DNA of 64,000 nucleotides from Acidimicrobiales bacterium. Lineage in GTDB: Bacteria; Actinomycetota; Acidimicrobiia; Acidimicrobiales; JACCXE01. The notes beneath the pieces were generated by a model. It was not told the origin of the DNA. It saw nothing but the letters and a program-made list of their open reading frames with translations, and did no database searches. The stretch's first letter is position 1; each line of letters opens with the position of its first letter. Location: the NCBI GenBank assembly GCA_035546775.1, contig DASZWD010000044.1, positions 33,155-97,154 of the forward strand, given 5' to 3'. The position numbers were made by a program, and so were the translations under genes. Shown in pieces: positions 35,023 to 43,505 of the stretch.

Positions 35023-36173
35023 TCAAGCGACTCGTCTCACTCGCCGTCGTGGTGGGCGTGCTGGCCACCGGGCCCGCCTGCGCCAAGAAGAACGAGGACA
35101 AACTCAGCCTCCAGAACATGCTCGAGCGGTCCGAGCACGCGTCGGGCGTGTTTCGCTACTCCGACCAAACGCCGCGGACGCCGCTCAACCCCGGTGGTCT
35201 GGCGCAGGTCCGCGGGCTCATCGAAGACGACTTCCGCTACAAGGCGCGCCTCACCGTCGACGGCACCGACGCCCTCGACGAGGTCGTGAACGACGACGCA
35301 CTGGCGGTCCGCTTCCTCGACCCGTCGTTCGTGTCGAAGTTCACCAGCCGCACCGGGGGCGACGCGGCGACCCGGGCGTTTCTCAACGCCCGCTACTGGG
35401 TGCTCGACGAAACCGGCGCACCGTCGATCGGCGACGCCGCCGTCACCGATCGCGTCATCGGCGTCGACCCGATCGTGGACTCGCTGTCGGTCGTCGACTA
35501 CACGCTCGACGCGATTTCCGCCGCGGCCGCGGTGAAGAAGTTCAGCGCCGAGGACATCGACTACCGGCCGCTCGAGGATCCGTTCCCGCAGCCGGCGAAG
35601 GGGTCCGGTGTGACGCGCTGGGATCTCGTCCCGCCGAACCTGCCCAAGGCCGACGCCCTCGACACCGGTCAGGCGTCCGCGGCCAACCTCGCCCGCGTGC
35701 AGAACTTCCGCAAGATGGCGATCTACGTCAAGGACGGCAAGGTCATCCAGATCCGCGAGCAGATCGCGGCGAAGTTCGACCTGCTGAACAAGTTCAACGA
35801 CTACATCGTGCGGCTCATCGGCAAGCTGAACAAAGACCAGCTGCCGAGCGTGCAGCGCCAACTCGCGCAGGCGAAGAAGGTTGGCCCCGACGTGCTCGAG
35901 GCTTTGCTGAACCTGTCGCTCAACCAGGTGCTTGTGAGCAGCGGCGAGCAGCCGGTGCGCTTCCGGTCGATGATCTACGAGTTCACCGGTCAGGGAACCA
36001 AGGTGCACGCCGACCTGCCGGCGGGACCCGACGTGAAGGAAGGGGCGCTCGACTTCTTCGGCGTCAACTCCAAGATCACCGCCGAGAAGCAGACGACGAA
36101 TGCCGGTGCCGCCGGACAGGCGAGCGCGACGACCACCACCGTGCCCGACTCGACCGCCACCTCGGCGCCGTAG
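35019..36173 (+). CDS. Lipoprotein of unknown function
   Basis: The 384-residue protein has a signal sequence ending ATGPAC (Cys ~21), a long mature part with several helices (for example around LNKFNDYIVRLIGKLNKDQ) and a disordered Thr/Ala-rich C terminus. The general build, an extracytoplasmic domain beginning LSLQNMLERSEHASGVF, recalls LppX/LprG-type lipoproteins but I cannot confirm it. GTG 35019 overlaps the previous stop (GTGA). Confidence 0.72.
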   Translation: MIKRLVSLAVVVGVLATGPACAKKNEDKLSLQNMLERSEHASGVFRYSDQTPRTPLNPGGLAQVRGLIEDDFRYKARLTVDGTDALDEVVNDDALAVRFLDPSFVSKFTSRTGGDAATRAFLNARYWVLDETGAPSIGDAAVTDRVIGVDPIVDSLSVVDYTLDAISAAAAVKKFSAEDIDYRPLEDPFPQPAKGSGVTRWDLVPPNLPKADALDTGQASAANLARVQNFRKMAIYVKDGKVIQIREQIAAKFDLLNKFNDYIVRLIGKLNKDQLPSVQRQLAQAKKVGPDVLEALLNLSLNQVLVSSGEQPVRFRSMIYEFTGQGTKVHADLPAGPDVKEGALDFFGVNSKITAEKQTTNAGAAGQASATTTTVPDSTATSAP

Positions 36174-36176
36174 CCG

Positions 36177-36725
36177 ATGTGTGCAGCGCGCCGCGTGGCG
36201 GCGTTGGCGACGAGTGCCGTCATCACGCTCGGTGCCTGCGGCGGTGGCTCGTCGAAACCGGTGGTCGCCCTTGACGGCTCGCCGCGTATCGCCGATGCCG
36301 AGGGCGTCGTGCGGCAGGCGTCGATCAACGGCATCACTCTCGACGGCGGCCGCCACTACGACGTCAGCAAGCAGCTCATCAGCTTCTCGACCTACAACCG
36401 CCAGCTCGTGCCGCTAGTGCGCATGATCGGCGACTACGTGCAGGTGGGGCTCAAGGGCAAGACCGTGGTGTGGATCGCCAAGATCGGCGTCGTGTCCGTC
36501 GACACCACCGGCCACGCAACCACCCAGTACCAGGGCGAGCTGGTGAAGGTGAAGGGGCCGCAACTCATCTTCCGGGACGGCACGGTGCTGACCCTGGCCA
36601 AGGGGCTGCACGCGCCGGCCGATCCTCTCGGTGCGACCTTCGTGGTCATCGACGCCGACCATCACAACGTGCAGGGCGCAACGTTCGCCCCGAAGACAGA
36701 AACGACGAACAATGCGGGAAACTAA
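36177..36725 (+). CDS. Lipoprotein of unknown function
   Basis: The 182-residue protein has a signal sequence with lipobox ITLGAC (Cys ~21) and a compact beta-rich domain (strands such as DYVQVGLKGKTVVWIAKIG and LIFRDGTVLTLA) resembling a small beta barrel. No family is recognised. It starts 3 bp after the preceding stop and ends just before the subtilase. Confidence 0.7.
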   Translation: MCAARRVAALATSAVITLGACGGGSSKPVVALDGSPRIADAEGVVRQASINGITLDGGRHYDVSKQLISFSTYNRQLVPLVRMIGDYVQVGLKGKTVVWIAKIGVVSVDTTGHATTQYQGELVKVKGPQLIFRDGTVLTLAKGLHAPADPLGATFVVIDADHHNVQGATFAPKTETTNNAGN

Positions 36726-36729
36726 GACC

Positions 36730-38046
36730 ATGCGGAGATTGCGGGGCGCCGTCGTGCTCGGCGGCGTGATGGCGTGCGTGCTGCTCGGCGTGCAGCACGC
36801 CGGCGCCACGTCGGACCCGCTGTGGGCCAAGCAGTACGGCCCCCAGATGATCGGCGCGCCGGCAGCGTGGCAGCGCTCGACGGGCCAGGGCGTGAAGGTG
36901 GCGGTGCTCGACACCGGCGTCGACGTCGACCATCCAGACCTCAAGCCGAACCTGGACCTCGCCGACAGTCACGACTTTTCGTGCAACGACGACAACCCCG
37001 ACGACGAGCCGAAGAACGGCGGCGGCCACGGCACCCACGTCAGCGGCACGATCGCCGCGGTGGCGAACAACGGCATCGGCGTCGCCGGGGTCGCCTACAA
37101 CGTGAAGCTGATGGTCGAGCGCCTCTCGCTCAGCGGGGGTGGGTGTAACGGCGTCGTCGCCGGTCTCACCCAGATCACCCAGGCGGTGAACTACGCCGTC
37201 GATCACGGGGCCAAGGTGCTCAACCTGTCCCTCGGCGAGGGCATCCACATCCCGGGCTTGACCAACACCGTGACGCAGTCGTGCGAGAGCGCGTTCAGTC
37301 GCGGGGCGCTGTGCGTGGTCGCCGCCGGCAACAGTGGTGAGACCAAGAGCTCGGGATATCCCTACGACTCCAACTTCATGGTGGTCACGGCCAACGACAA
37401 CACCGGCGCCCACGCGTCGTTCGGGCAGAAAGCCGACACGAAATGGGGCGTGTCGGCTCCGGGCGTGGACGTGCTGAGCACGTGGCCGCTCGACGACCCG
37501 AACAACTCCACCGGCTACAACTCGATCCAGGGCACGTCGATGGCGACGCCGCACGTCGTCGGCGCGGCGGCGTTGCTGTTCGCCACCGGCCTCGACAACA
37601 AGGCCGTCGCCGAAACCCTGGTCAAGACCGCTGGGCCACCGCGTGACAGCACGGTCGAAGGTGCCGGGATCATCCACGTCGACCGCGCCCTCGGGTTCGA
37701 GACGACGGAGACGTCGCTCGGGCAGCGCGCCGGCACCGGCGCGGGCACGGTCACCCGGGGCGGTAACCGCGCCTCGGCCGGTGGTGGCTCTTCGGCGATC
37801 GCTCCGACGACGACCACGCCGCCGACGACGCAGCGCCAGGGCGGGGTGTCGTTCGAAGAAGGCATCACGAAGGACAACTCGAACAGCCTCGACGCAATTC
37901 AACTGAAGCGGGCCACCAAAACCGGCGCCAGCAAGCCGTTCAACGCGGCCGCGCCGCTCGTGGTGCTGTCGATTGTCGCGGCCATCGCGGCGATGGCGAT
38001 CTTTATCCCGCGGTTGCGATCGAAGGACGCGCCTCCGCTGTCGTGA
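36730..38046 (+). CDS. Membrane-anchored subtilisin-like serine protease (mycosin-like)
   Basis: The 438-residue S8 peptidase has a signal peptide, catalytic Asp61 (VLDTGVDVDHPD), His100 (GHGTHVSGT) and Ser270 (GTSMATPHV), then a Gly/Thr-rich linker, a C-terminal membrane helix (~408-428) and a short basic tail. The layout matches mycosins of type VII secretion, but no ESX genes are nearby. It should be active on the outer face of the membrane and could process the neighbouring lipoproteins or exported proteins. An in-frame ATG at 36712 is an alternative start. Confidence 0.9.
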   Translation: MRRLRGAVVLGGVMACVLLGVQHAGATSDPLWAKQYGPQMIGAPAAWQRSTGQGVKVAVLDTGVDVDHPDLKPNLDLADSHDFSCNDDNPDDEPKNGGGHGTHVSGTIAAVANNGIGVAGVAYNVKLMVERLSLSGGGCNGVVAGLTQITQAVNYAVDHGAKVLNLSLGEGIHIPGLTNTVTQSCESAFSRGALCVVAAGNSGETKSSGYPYDSNFMVVTANDNTGAHASFGQKADTKWGVSAPGVDVLSTWPLDDPNNSTGYNSIQGTSMATPHVVGAAALLFATGLDNKAVAETLVKTAGPPRDSTVEGAGIIHVDRALGFETTETSLGQRAGTGAGTVTRGGNRASAGGGSSAIAPTTTTPPTTQRQGGVSFEEGITKDNSNSLDAIQLKRATKTGASKPFNAAAPLVVLSIVAAIAAMAIFIPRLRSKDAPPLS

Positions 38047-38145
38047 ACGGCGCCGTGCCGTAGCACCAGCACGTTCGCATGACCGGCCGCAAGGGCCGTG
38101 AATGGTCGAAAACGCGGGCGCCACCGCGCCGGTAGTGTCCGGCGC

Positions 38146-39540
38146 ATGCTCGAGTCTTCAGTGGTGGAGAAGGTGCTCGGAGCCGCGCTGAAAAGCGGGG
38201 GCGATTGGGCGGAAGTATTCGTGGAGGATCGGCGCACGTCGAGCGGACGGCTCGACGATCGTCGTATCGAAGACCTGTCGTCGCTGCGCGATCGCGGCGC
38301 CGGTATCCGCGTCGTGGTCGGCGACACGACGGGCTTCGCCCACACCGCTGACCTTTCCGAGAACGGTCTCCGTACCGCCGCCGAGGCGGCGTCGGCCGTC
38401 GCGCGCTCCGGTGGGGGTGGCGTCAAGGAAGTGGCCTTGACCCAGCAGTCGCAGCCGCAGGTCAACACGGTGAAGGTGCTGCCGGAATCCGTCGAGAAGG
38501 CGGCCAAGGTGGGCATCCTCAAGCGGGCGGACGACGCGGCGCGTGCCACGGGCAGTTCGATCATCCAGGTGGCGGCGAACTACGCCGACGTGCGCCGCCG
38601 CATCCTCGTGGCCAACAGCGACGGCCTGCTCGCCACCGACGACCAGGTGCGTACGCGCTTCAGCGTCATCGCCACGGCGTCGGGCGACACCGGCATGCAG
38701 ACGGGTTACAACTCCACGGGCTTCGCCGTCGGTTGGGAACTCTTCGACGACATCGACATCGAGGCCTTCGCCAAGGTGGCGGCCGACCGCGCCATCACAA
38801 AGCTGCGCGCCCGGCCCGCCCCGAGTGGCCCGGTGCCGGTGGTGCTGGCGAAGGGCAGCGGCGGCGTGATGTTCCACGAGGCGTGCGGCCACGGGCTGGA
38901 AGCCGACGCCGTGCAGAAGAACATGACCGTCTACGCCGGCCGCCGCGGCGAGCAGGTGGCATCCCCGCTCGTGACGCTCGTCGACGACGGCACGATGGGA
39001 CCCGAGTGGGGCAGCTTCTCGATCGACGACGAAGGTCGTCCGGCGACGCGCAACGTGCTGATCGAAGACGGGGTGCTGACCGACTACATGTACGACTACC
39101 TGCGGGCGCGCAAGGAGGGTCGCGAGCACAGCTCGGGCAACGGCCGGCGCCAGGGCTACGACTACCTGCCGATGGTGCGCATGACGAACACCTACGTGCT
39201 TGCCGGCGAAAGCGACCCCGACGAGATCGTGCGCCAGACGCCGACGGGTGTCTACATCGCCCACCTCGGCGGGGGTCAGGTCAACACCGCGACGGGTGAC
39301 TTCGTATTCGGCATCGAAGAGGCGTACCTGATCGAGAACGGCGCGATCACCGACCCGATCCGGGAGGCGAACCTCATCGGCAACGGCCCAGAGGTGCTCA
39401 AGAACATCGACGCGGTGGGCAACGACTTCGCCATGGGCTCTCCGGGCATGTGCGGGAAGATGGGCCAGAGCGTGCCCGTCGGCGACGGCCAGCCCACCCT
39501 GCGCGTCACGGCGATCACGGTCGGAGGTACGGCCGCGTGA
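38146..39540 (+). CDS. tldD: TldD metallopeptidase subunit
   Basis: The 464-residue protein carries the zinc motif HEACGH (His244-His249) of TldD. TldD/TldE heterodimers are cytosolic proteases that degrade unfolded peptides and mature some peptide antibiotics and cofactors (microcin B17, PQQ-like). TAGTGT lies 7 nt before the ATG, pointing to a new leaderless transcript, separate from the transport cluster. The GTG of the partner gene overlaps its stop (GTGA). Confidence 0.94.
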   Translation: MLESSVVEKVLGAALKSGGDWAEVFVEDRRTSSGRLDDRRIEDLSSLRDRGAGIRVVVGDTTGFAHTADLSENGLRTAAEAASAVARSGGGGVKEVALTQQSQPQVNTVKVLPESVEKAAKVGILKRADDAARATGSSIIQVAANYADVRRRILVANSDGLLATDDQVRTRFSVIATASGDTGMQTGYNSTGFAVGWELFDDIDIEAFAKVAADRAITKLRARPAPSGPVPVVLAKGSGGVMFHEACGHGLEADAVQKNMTVYAGRRGEQVASPLVTLVDDGTMGPEWGSFSIDDEGRPATRNVLIEDGVLTDYMYDYLRARKEGREHSSGNGRRQGYDYLPMVRMTNTYVLAGESDPDEIVRQTPTGVYIAHLGGGQVNTATGDFVFGIEEAYLIENGAITDPIREANLIGNGPEVLKNIDAVGNDFAMGSPGMCGKMGQSVPVGDGQPTLRVTAITVGGTAA

Positions 39541-40874
39541 GTGAGCTGCTCGAAGTTGCCAACAAAGTCGCCGGTTGGGCGCGCGAGGGTGAACAGGTCG
39601 AGGCCTACGTCGCCCGCAGCAATTCCACGTCGGTGCGGGTCTTCGACGCCGAGATCGAGTCGTTGAGCACGTCGCAGTCCGAAGGCGTGGCGGTGCGCGT
39701 CGTGCGCAACGGCCACATGGGCTTCGCCTACGCCGGCTCGCTCGACGACGACGTCCTACAGGAGACGCTCGCCGAAGCGCGCGACAACGCCGAGTTCTCC
39801 GAGCCCGACGAGTGGGTCGGGCTGCCCGAGCCCGACGGCGTGCCCTACGTCGAGATGGACCTGTGGCGCGACTCGCTCACCGCGGTGCCCACCGAGAAAA
39901 AGATCGACTTCGCCTTGCAGCTCGAGAAGGAGCTGAAGGCGCGCGACTCGCGCATCATGGTCGTCCCCGTGGCCGCCTACAGCGACGGGTGGGGCGAAGA
40001 GGCGATCGCGTCGTCGCTCGGCATCAGCTCGTGGCAGCGCGCCACGCAGTGCGTGTTGTCGACCTACTGCGTGGCGATGGAGAACGGGGACACCCAGACC
40101 GGCTTCGGCTTCAGCGTCGGCCGCGAGCACTCGGCGCTCGACCTCGACAAGACGGTCGGCGACGCGGCGGCGCGCGCCACGCGGCTGCTCGGCGCGAAAA
40201 AGCCCAAGAGCCGGCGCCTGCCCGTCATCCTCGACCCGATGGTGACCGACGACTTCGTCAGCGTCATCGGCTACCCGCTCACCGGCGAGGCGCTAGTGAA
40301 GGGGCGGTCGCTGTTCGCCAACCGCGTCGGTGAGTCCGTCGGCAGCCCGCTCGTCACGCTCGTGTCGGATCCGACCGACACGCGCTCGCTCGCCGCCGAC
40401 CCGGTCGACGCCGAGGGCTTGGCCTCGCGGCGGGTGCCACTGATCGACAAGGGCGTCCTCACCGGCTTCGTGCACAACAGCTACACGGCGCGGCGCACCG
40501 GTACGCACTCGACGGGATCCGCGGTGCGCTCGATGAAGACGGCGCCGGGCGTCGGCTGCCGCGCCGTCACGCTCGAGCCGGGCACCAAGTCGCAGGAAGA
40601 GTTGATGGCCGAACTCGGCGAGGGCGTGCTCGTGCTGTCGGTGAGCGGTCTGCACTCGGGTGTGAACCCGGTGTCGGGCGACTTCTCCACCGGCGCCGAG
40701 GGTGTCGTCTTCCGCAACGGCCAGCCGGCGGAGCCGGTGCGCGAGTTCACGATCTCGTCGACGCTCCAGCGCATGCTGAGCGACGTCACCGCCGTCGGCA
40801 ACGACGTCGAGGAGCTGCCCTCGGGGCTGTCGATGAGCGTGGCCATCGGCGAGGTGAGTGTTTCGGGCGACTAG
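39537..40874 (+). CDS. tldE: TldE/PmbA protease subunit
   Basis: The 445-residue protein is the non-metal partner of TldD: it shares the fold (ESLSTSQSEGVAVRVVRNG, VTAVGNDVE near the end) but lacks HExxxH. It starts at GTG 39537, overlapping the tldD stop by 4 nt, as expected for a heterodimer made in equal amounts. Its stop lies 10 bp from the stop of the convergent uppP gene. Confidence 0.93.
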   Translation: MSELLEVANKVAGWAREGEQVEAYVARSNSTSVRVFDAEIESLSTSQSEGVAVRVVRNGHMGFAYAGSLDDDVLQETLAEARDNAEFSEPDEWVGLPEPDGVPYVEMDLWRDSLTAVPTEKKIDFALQLEKELKARDSRIMVVPVAAYSDGWGEEAIASSLGISSWQRATQCVLSTYCVAMENGDTQTGFGFSVGREHSALDLDKTVGDAAARATRLLGAKKPKSRRLPVILDPMVTDDFVSVIGYPLTGEALVKGRSLFANRVGESVGSPLVTLVSDPTDTRSLAADPVDAEGLASRRVPLIDKGVLTGFVHNSYTARRTGTHSTGSAVRSMKTAPGVGCRAVTLEPGTKSQEELMAELGEGVLVLSVSGLHSGVNPVSGDFSTGAEGVVFRNGQPAEPVREFTISSTLQRMLSDVTAVGNDVEELPSGLSMSVAIGEVSVSGD

Positions 40875-40884
40875 CGGTCCCGGC

Positions 40885-41760
40885 CTACACGAAGCGGATC
40901 ACGCTGATCGCGCCGACCACGAGGCTGTAGACGGCGAAGGGCAGCAGGGTGCGCGTCCGGAAGAAGCGGACGAGGAAGTGCACCGAAACGAGCGCCGCCG
41001 CGGCGGCGCACACCGCACCCACGATGGCCTGGCCGCGCACGCCGTCGCCCAGCGGGCCGGTGAGGTCGGGAAGCTTGTACACGCCCGCGGCGAGGATGAT
41101 CGGCGTCGCCAACAGGAACGTGAAGCGCGCCGCGTCTTCGTGGTCCAGGCCGCGCACGAGCGCCGCGACCATCGTGATCCCGGACCGACTGATGCCGGCG
41201 AACAGCGCGCCGATCTGTGAGGCGCCGATGGCGAGGGCTTCTTTGAAGTTGAGCCGGTCGGGGTCGCGGCCCTCTTCGGGCTCGACGGCTGCGCCCTGGG
41301 CGGGGGCTGGGCCGCGGCGACGGAAGCGCTCACCGACGAGCAGGATGACGCCGTTGACCGTCAAGAAGGCGGCCGCCGCCTCGGGCTTGGCGAACACCGT
41401 GCGCAGGGAGCGCTCCAACACAAGGCCGAACAGGCCGGCGGGAATCGTGGCGACGATGAGCAGCCACGCCATGCGCTCGTCGACGGTCTCCAGGCGACGG
41501 GTGCGCAGCGTCCGGAAGAACCCGGCGATGATGCGCCGCCAGTCGCGCCAGAAGTACGCGAGCAGCGCCAGCGCGGTGCCGACGTGCAGGGCGACCACGA
41601 ACGCGAGGTAGAACGACTCCTTCGCCGACTGGGCGTCGACGATGCCGTGCCAACCGAGCCAGGCCGGCAGCAACACGGAATGCCCCAGGCTCGAAATGGG
41701 GAACAGCTCGGTCACACCCTGGAGCAGACCGATCACGATGGCTTGGAAGTAACTGATCAC
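40885..41760 (-). CDS. uppP: Undecaprenyl-diphosphatase UppP/BacA
   Basis: The 291-residue membrane protein has the two UppP signatures: QGVTELFPISSLGHSVL near the N terminus and GISRSGITM in the middle, with about eight helices. It recycles the undecaprenyl carrier used for peptidoglycan and other surface polymers, and it can give bacitracin resistance. The GTG at 41760 gives the usual N terminus (ISYFQAIVIGLLQG). Confidence 0.95.
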   Translation of the reverse strand: MISYFQAIVIGLLQGVTELFPISSLGHSVLLPAWLGWHGIVDAQSAKESFYLAFVVALHVGTALALLAYFWRDWRRIIAGFFRTLRTRRLETVDERMAWLLIVATIPAGLFGLVLERSLRTVFAKPEAAAAFLTVNGVILLVGERFRRRGPAPAQGAAVEPEEGRDPDRLNFKEALAIGASQIGALFAGISRSGITMVAALVRGLDHEDAARFTFLLATPIILAAGVYKLPDLTGPLGDGVRGQAIVGAVCAAAAALVSVHFLVRFFRTRTLLPFAVYSLVVGAISVIRFV

Positions 41761-41774
41761 GCGGCCGGGGAACT

Positions 41775-42482
41775 CTAATTGACGGATGGCGGATCGACAG
41801 TCATAGGCCCGTCGGCGAAGCCGCCCCGCAGCGCCAGGGTCACCGCCCCCTTGGCCAGCGCCAACGCCACCCGCGGGGCGTCGTCTTCGGGTACCGCCAC
41901 TGTCACCGTGCGCGCCGCCACGGCGAGCACCTCGGCCCCGGCGGCCACGGTGATCGACGGTTCGGGGGCTGCCGCGACCGCGAGGTCGTCGCCCACGTCG
42001 AAAGTGGCGATGACGTCGACGCGGTCACCGGGCGCCAATTCGGGCGTGTGCTCGTCGTTGGGCAGGGCGAGGGCGCGGTAACCCGCCGGCACCATGGCAG
42101 CGACGCCGCGGGCGCCGTGACGCGCCAGGCGCGCCGCCAGCACGACTTCGCCGATGGCGACCGTGACGCGGGTGGCGTCGCCCACGGGCGAGCGCGCCCC
42201 GTCCAGGGCGCCGGCGGGGACGACGCCGCGGGGCAGGCGCGTCCGGCGCACGCTGGCGTTTGTCAGCACGTCGCCCGCCGCGACCGGCTGCTGGACGACC
42301 CACACGAGCCGGTCGCTGCCCCAGGCCGCCGCGCCGCGGGTGGCCCGCCCGACGGCGGAGCCGACCAGCGACGCCGTGAGCACGGCCATCACCGCCGTGA
42401 GGACCCACCACAGCACGGCTGATCGGCGGACGGCGAACACGATGCCGCGCCGGGGCTTGAACGACGAGTTGCGTCGGAACAC
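41775..42482 (-). CDS. SAF-domain membrane protein (RcpC/CpaB-like)
   Basis: The 235-residue protein has one N-terminal membrane helix (~20-45) and a SAF domain (~58-120: VQQPVAAGDVLTNASVRRTRLP, RVTVAIGEVVLAARL) followed by an RcpC-like beta domain (APGDRVDVIATFDV). The arrangement is that of CpaB/RcpC, periplasmic proteins of Flp/Tad pili, but no other tad genes are nearby. GTG 42482 follows a good ribosome-binding site (GGAGG). Confidence 0.78.
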   Translation of the reverse strand: MFRRNSSFKPRRGIVFAVRRSAVLWWVLTAVMAVLTASLVGSAVGRATRGAAAWGSDRLVWVVQQPVAAGDVLTNASVRRTRLPRGVVPAGALDGARSPVGDATRVTVAIGEVVLAARLARHGARGVAAMVPAGYRALALPNDEHTPELAPGDRVDVIATFDVGDDLAVAAAPEPSITVAAGAEVLAVAARTVTVAVPEDDAPRVALALAKGAVTLALRGGFADGPMTVDPPSVN

Positions 42483-42558
42483 GACGCCTCCTTGTTTCCG
42501 TGCGCGCCGCGGCGCGCTCAGTGAAGGAGGGAAGTGGCGGCGCCGATCCTACGGGCGC

Positions 42559-42855
42559 TCAGGCCGAGGTGGAAGGGGTCGTTGAAGACGTGTCGGACTT
42601 GGTGTCGCTCTTCGGCGTCGACGACTCCGACGCCTTGGATTCCGACGTCGACGACGAGGACGACTTCGACGACGACGAGCGGTTGTCCGTCTTGTAGAAG
42701 CCGCTGCCCTTGAAGCTGATGCCCACGGAGCCGAACACCCGCTTGACCGAACCCCCGCAGCCGCCCTTGTGGCGCTTCAACGGTTCATCGGTGAAGGACT
42801 GCACGACGTCGAATCGTTCGCCGCATTTCTTGCACTCGTATTCGTACGTAGGCAT
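42559..42855 (-). CDS. FmdB-type zinc-ribbon protein
   Basis: The 98-residue protein opens MPTYEYECKKCGERFDVVQSF, the standard FmdB putative regulatory zinc ribbon. The second metal-binding pair is reduced to a single Cys (GGCGG). About 40 residues of Ser/Thr/Lys low-complexity sequence follow. Function is unknown. TAAAAT lies 10 nt upstream of the ATG. Confidence 0.85.
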   Translation of the reverse strand: MPTYEYECKKCGERFDVVQSFTDEPLKRHKGGCGGSVKRVFGSVGISFKGSGFYKTDNRSSSSKSSSSSTSESKASESSTPKSDTKSDTSSTTPSTSA

Positions 42856-42917
42856 GGGAAGGACAATTTTACCGGACGGTTGCTGTCGCCCCCGAATGCA
42901 CTTCCTAGGATGGCCTC

Positions 42918-43505
42918 GTGGTCGCCAACGTCCTCGCCGTCGTCTTCGCGTACGCCCTGGGAACCTTCCCGACCGGCGTGCTCGTGGCCAAGCGGGAGGG
43001 CCACGACGTGCTCGACGAAGGGTCGCACAACCCGGGCGCGTCGAACGTGTACCGGGTGGCGGGCTGGAAGGCGGGAGCGGTCGTCCTGATCGGCGACGCC
43101 ATCAAGGGCGGCATCGCTGCTGGGCTCGGCCGCTACCTCGGCGGGCCGGCGATGGGTCTCGTCGTCGGCATCGCGGCCGTCGTCGGGCACTGCTTCCCGG
43201 TGCAGCGCTGGGGGAGGGGCGGCAAGGGCGTCGCCACCGCTGGCGGGGTCGGCATCGTCGTGTACCCGCCGCTCGCCATCGTGCTGACCGTGATCTGGTT
43301 CCTCATCGCCCGCGTCCTCAACAAGGCGTCGCTGGGCTCGCTGGCGGTGCTCGTCGCCGCGCCCCTCGTGGTGTGGGGCTTAGGTCGCCCGGCGCGCGAG
43401 GTGTGGTTGCTCGCCGCGCTGTGTGTGCTCGTCCTCGCCCGCCACCACGGCAACATCAGGCGACTCATGCGCGGTGAGGAAGCCTCGTTACGATCGCCGG
43501 CATGA
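42918..43505 (+). CDS. plsY: Glycerol-3-phosphate acyltransferase PlsY
   Basis: The 195-residue membrane protein has the three PlsY cytosolic motifs: GSHNPGASNVYR, KGG in the second loop, and GHCFPVQRWGRGGKGVAT. It transfers the acyl group of acyl-phosphate to glycerol 3-phosphate, the first step of phospholipid synthesis. GTG 42918 lies 6 nt after TAGGAT (42906-42911), which suggests a leaderless mRNA. Its stop overlaps the galU start (ATGA). Confidence 0.93.
   Translation: MVANVLAVVFAYALGTFPTGVLVAKREGHDVLDEGSHNPGASNVYRVAGWKAGAVVLIGDAIKGGIAAGLGRYLGGPAMGLVVGIAAVVGHCFPVQRWGRGGKGVATAGGVGIVVYPPLAIVLTVIWFLIARVLNKASLGSLAVLVAAPLVVWGLGRPAREVWLLAALCVLVLARHHGNIRRLMRGEEASLRSPA

Noticed and set aside
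36730..38046. Type VII (ESX) secretion locus suggested by the mycosin-like protease
   Set aside because: No EccB, EccC, EccD, EccE, Esx or PE/PPE-like gene is present; only the protease layout matches.
39537..40874. RiPP biosynthesis cluster suggested by TldD/TldE
   Set aside because: No precursor peptide, modifying enzyme or dedicated exporter is visible near the pair.
41775..42482. Flp/Tad pilus locus suggested by the CpaB-like SAF protein
   Set aside because: No pilin, secretion ATPase or TadB/C gene lies nearby.
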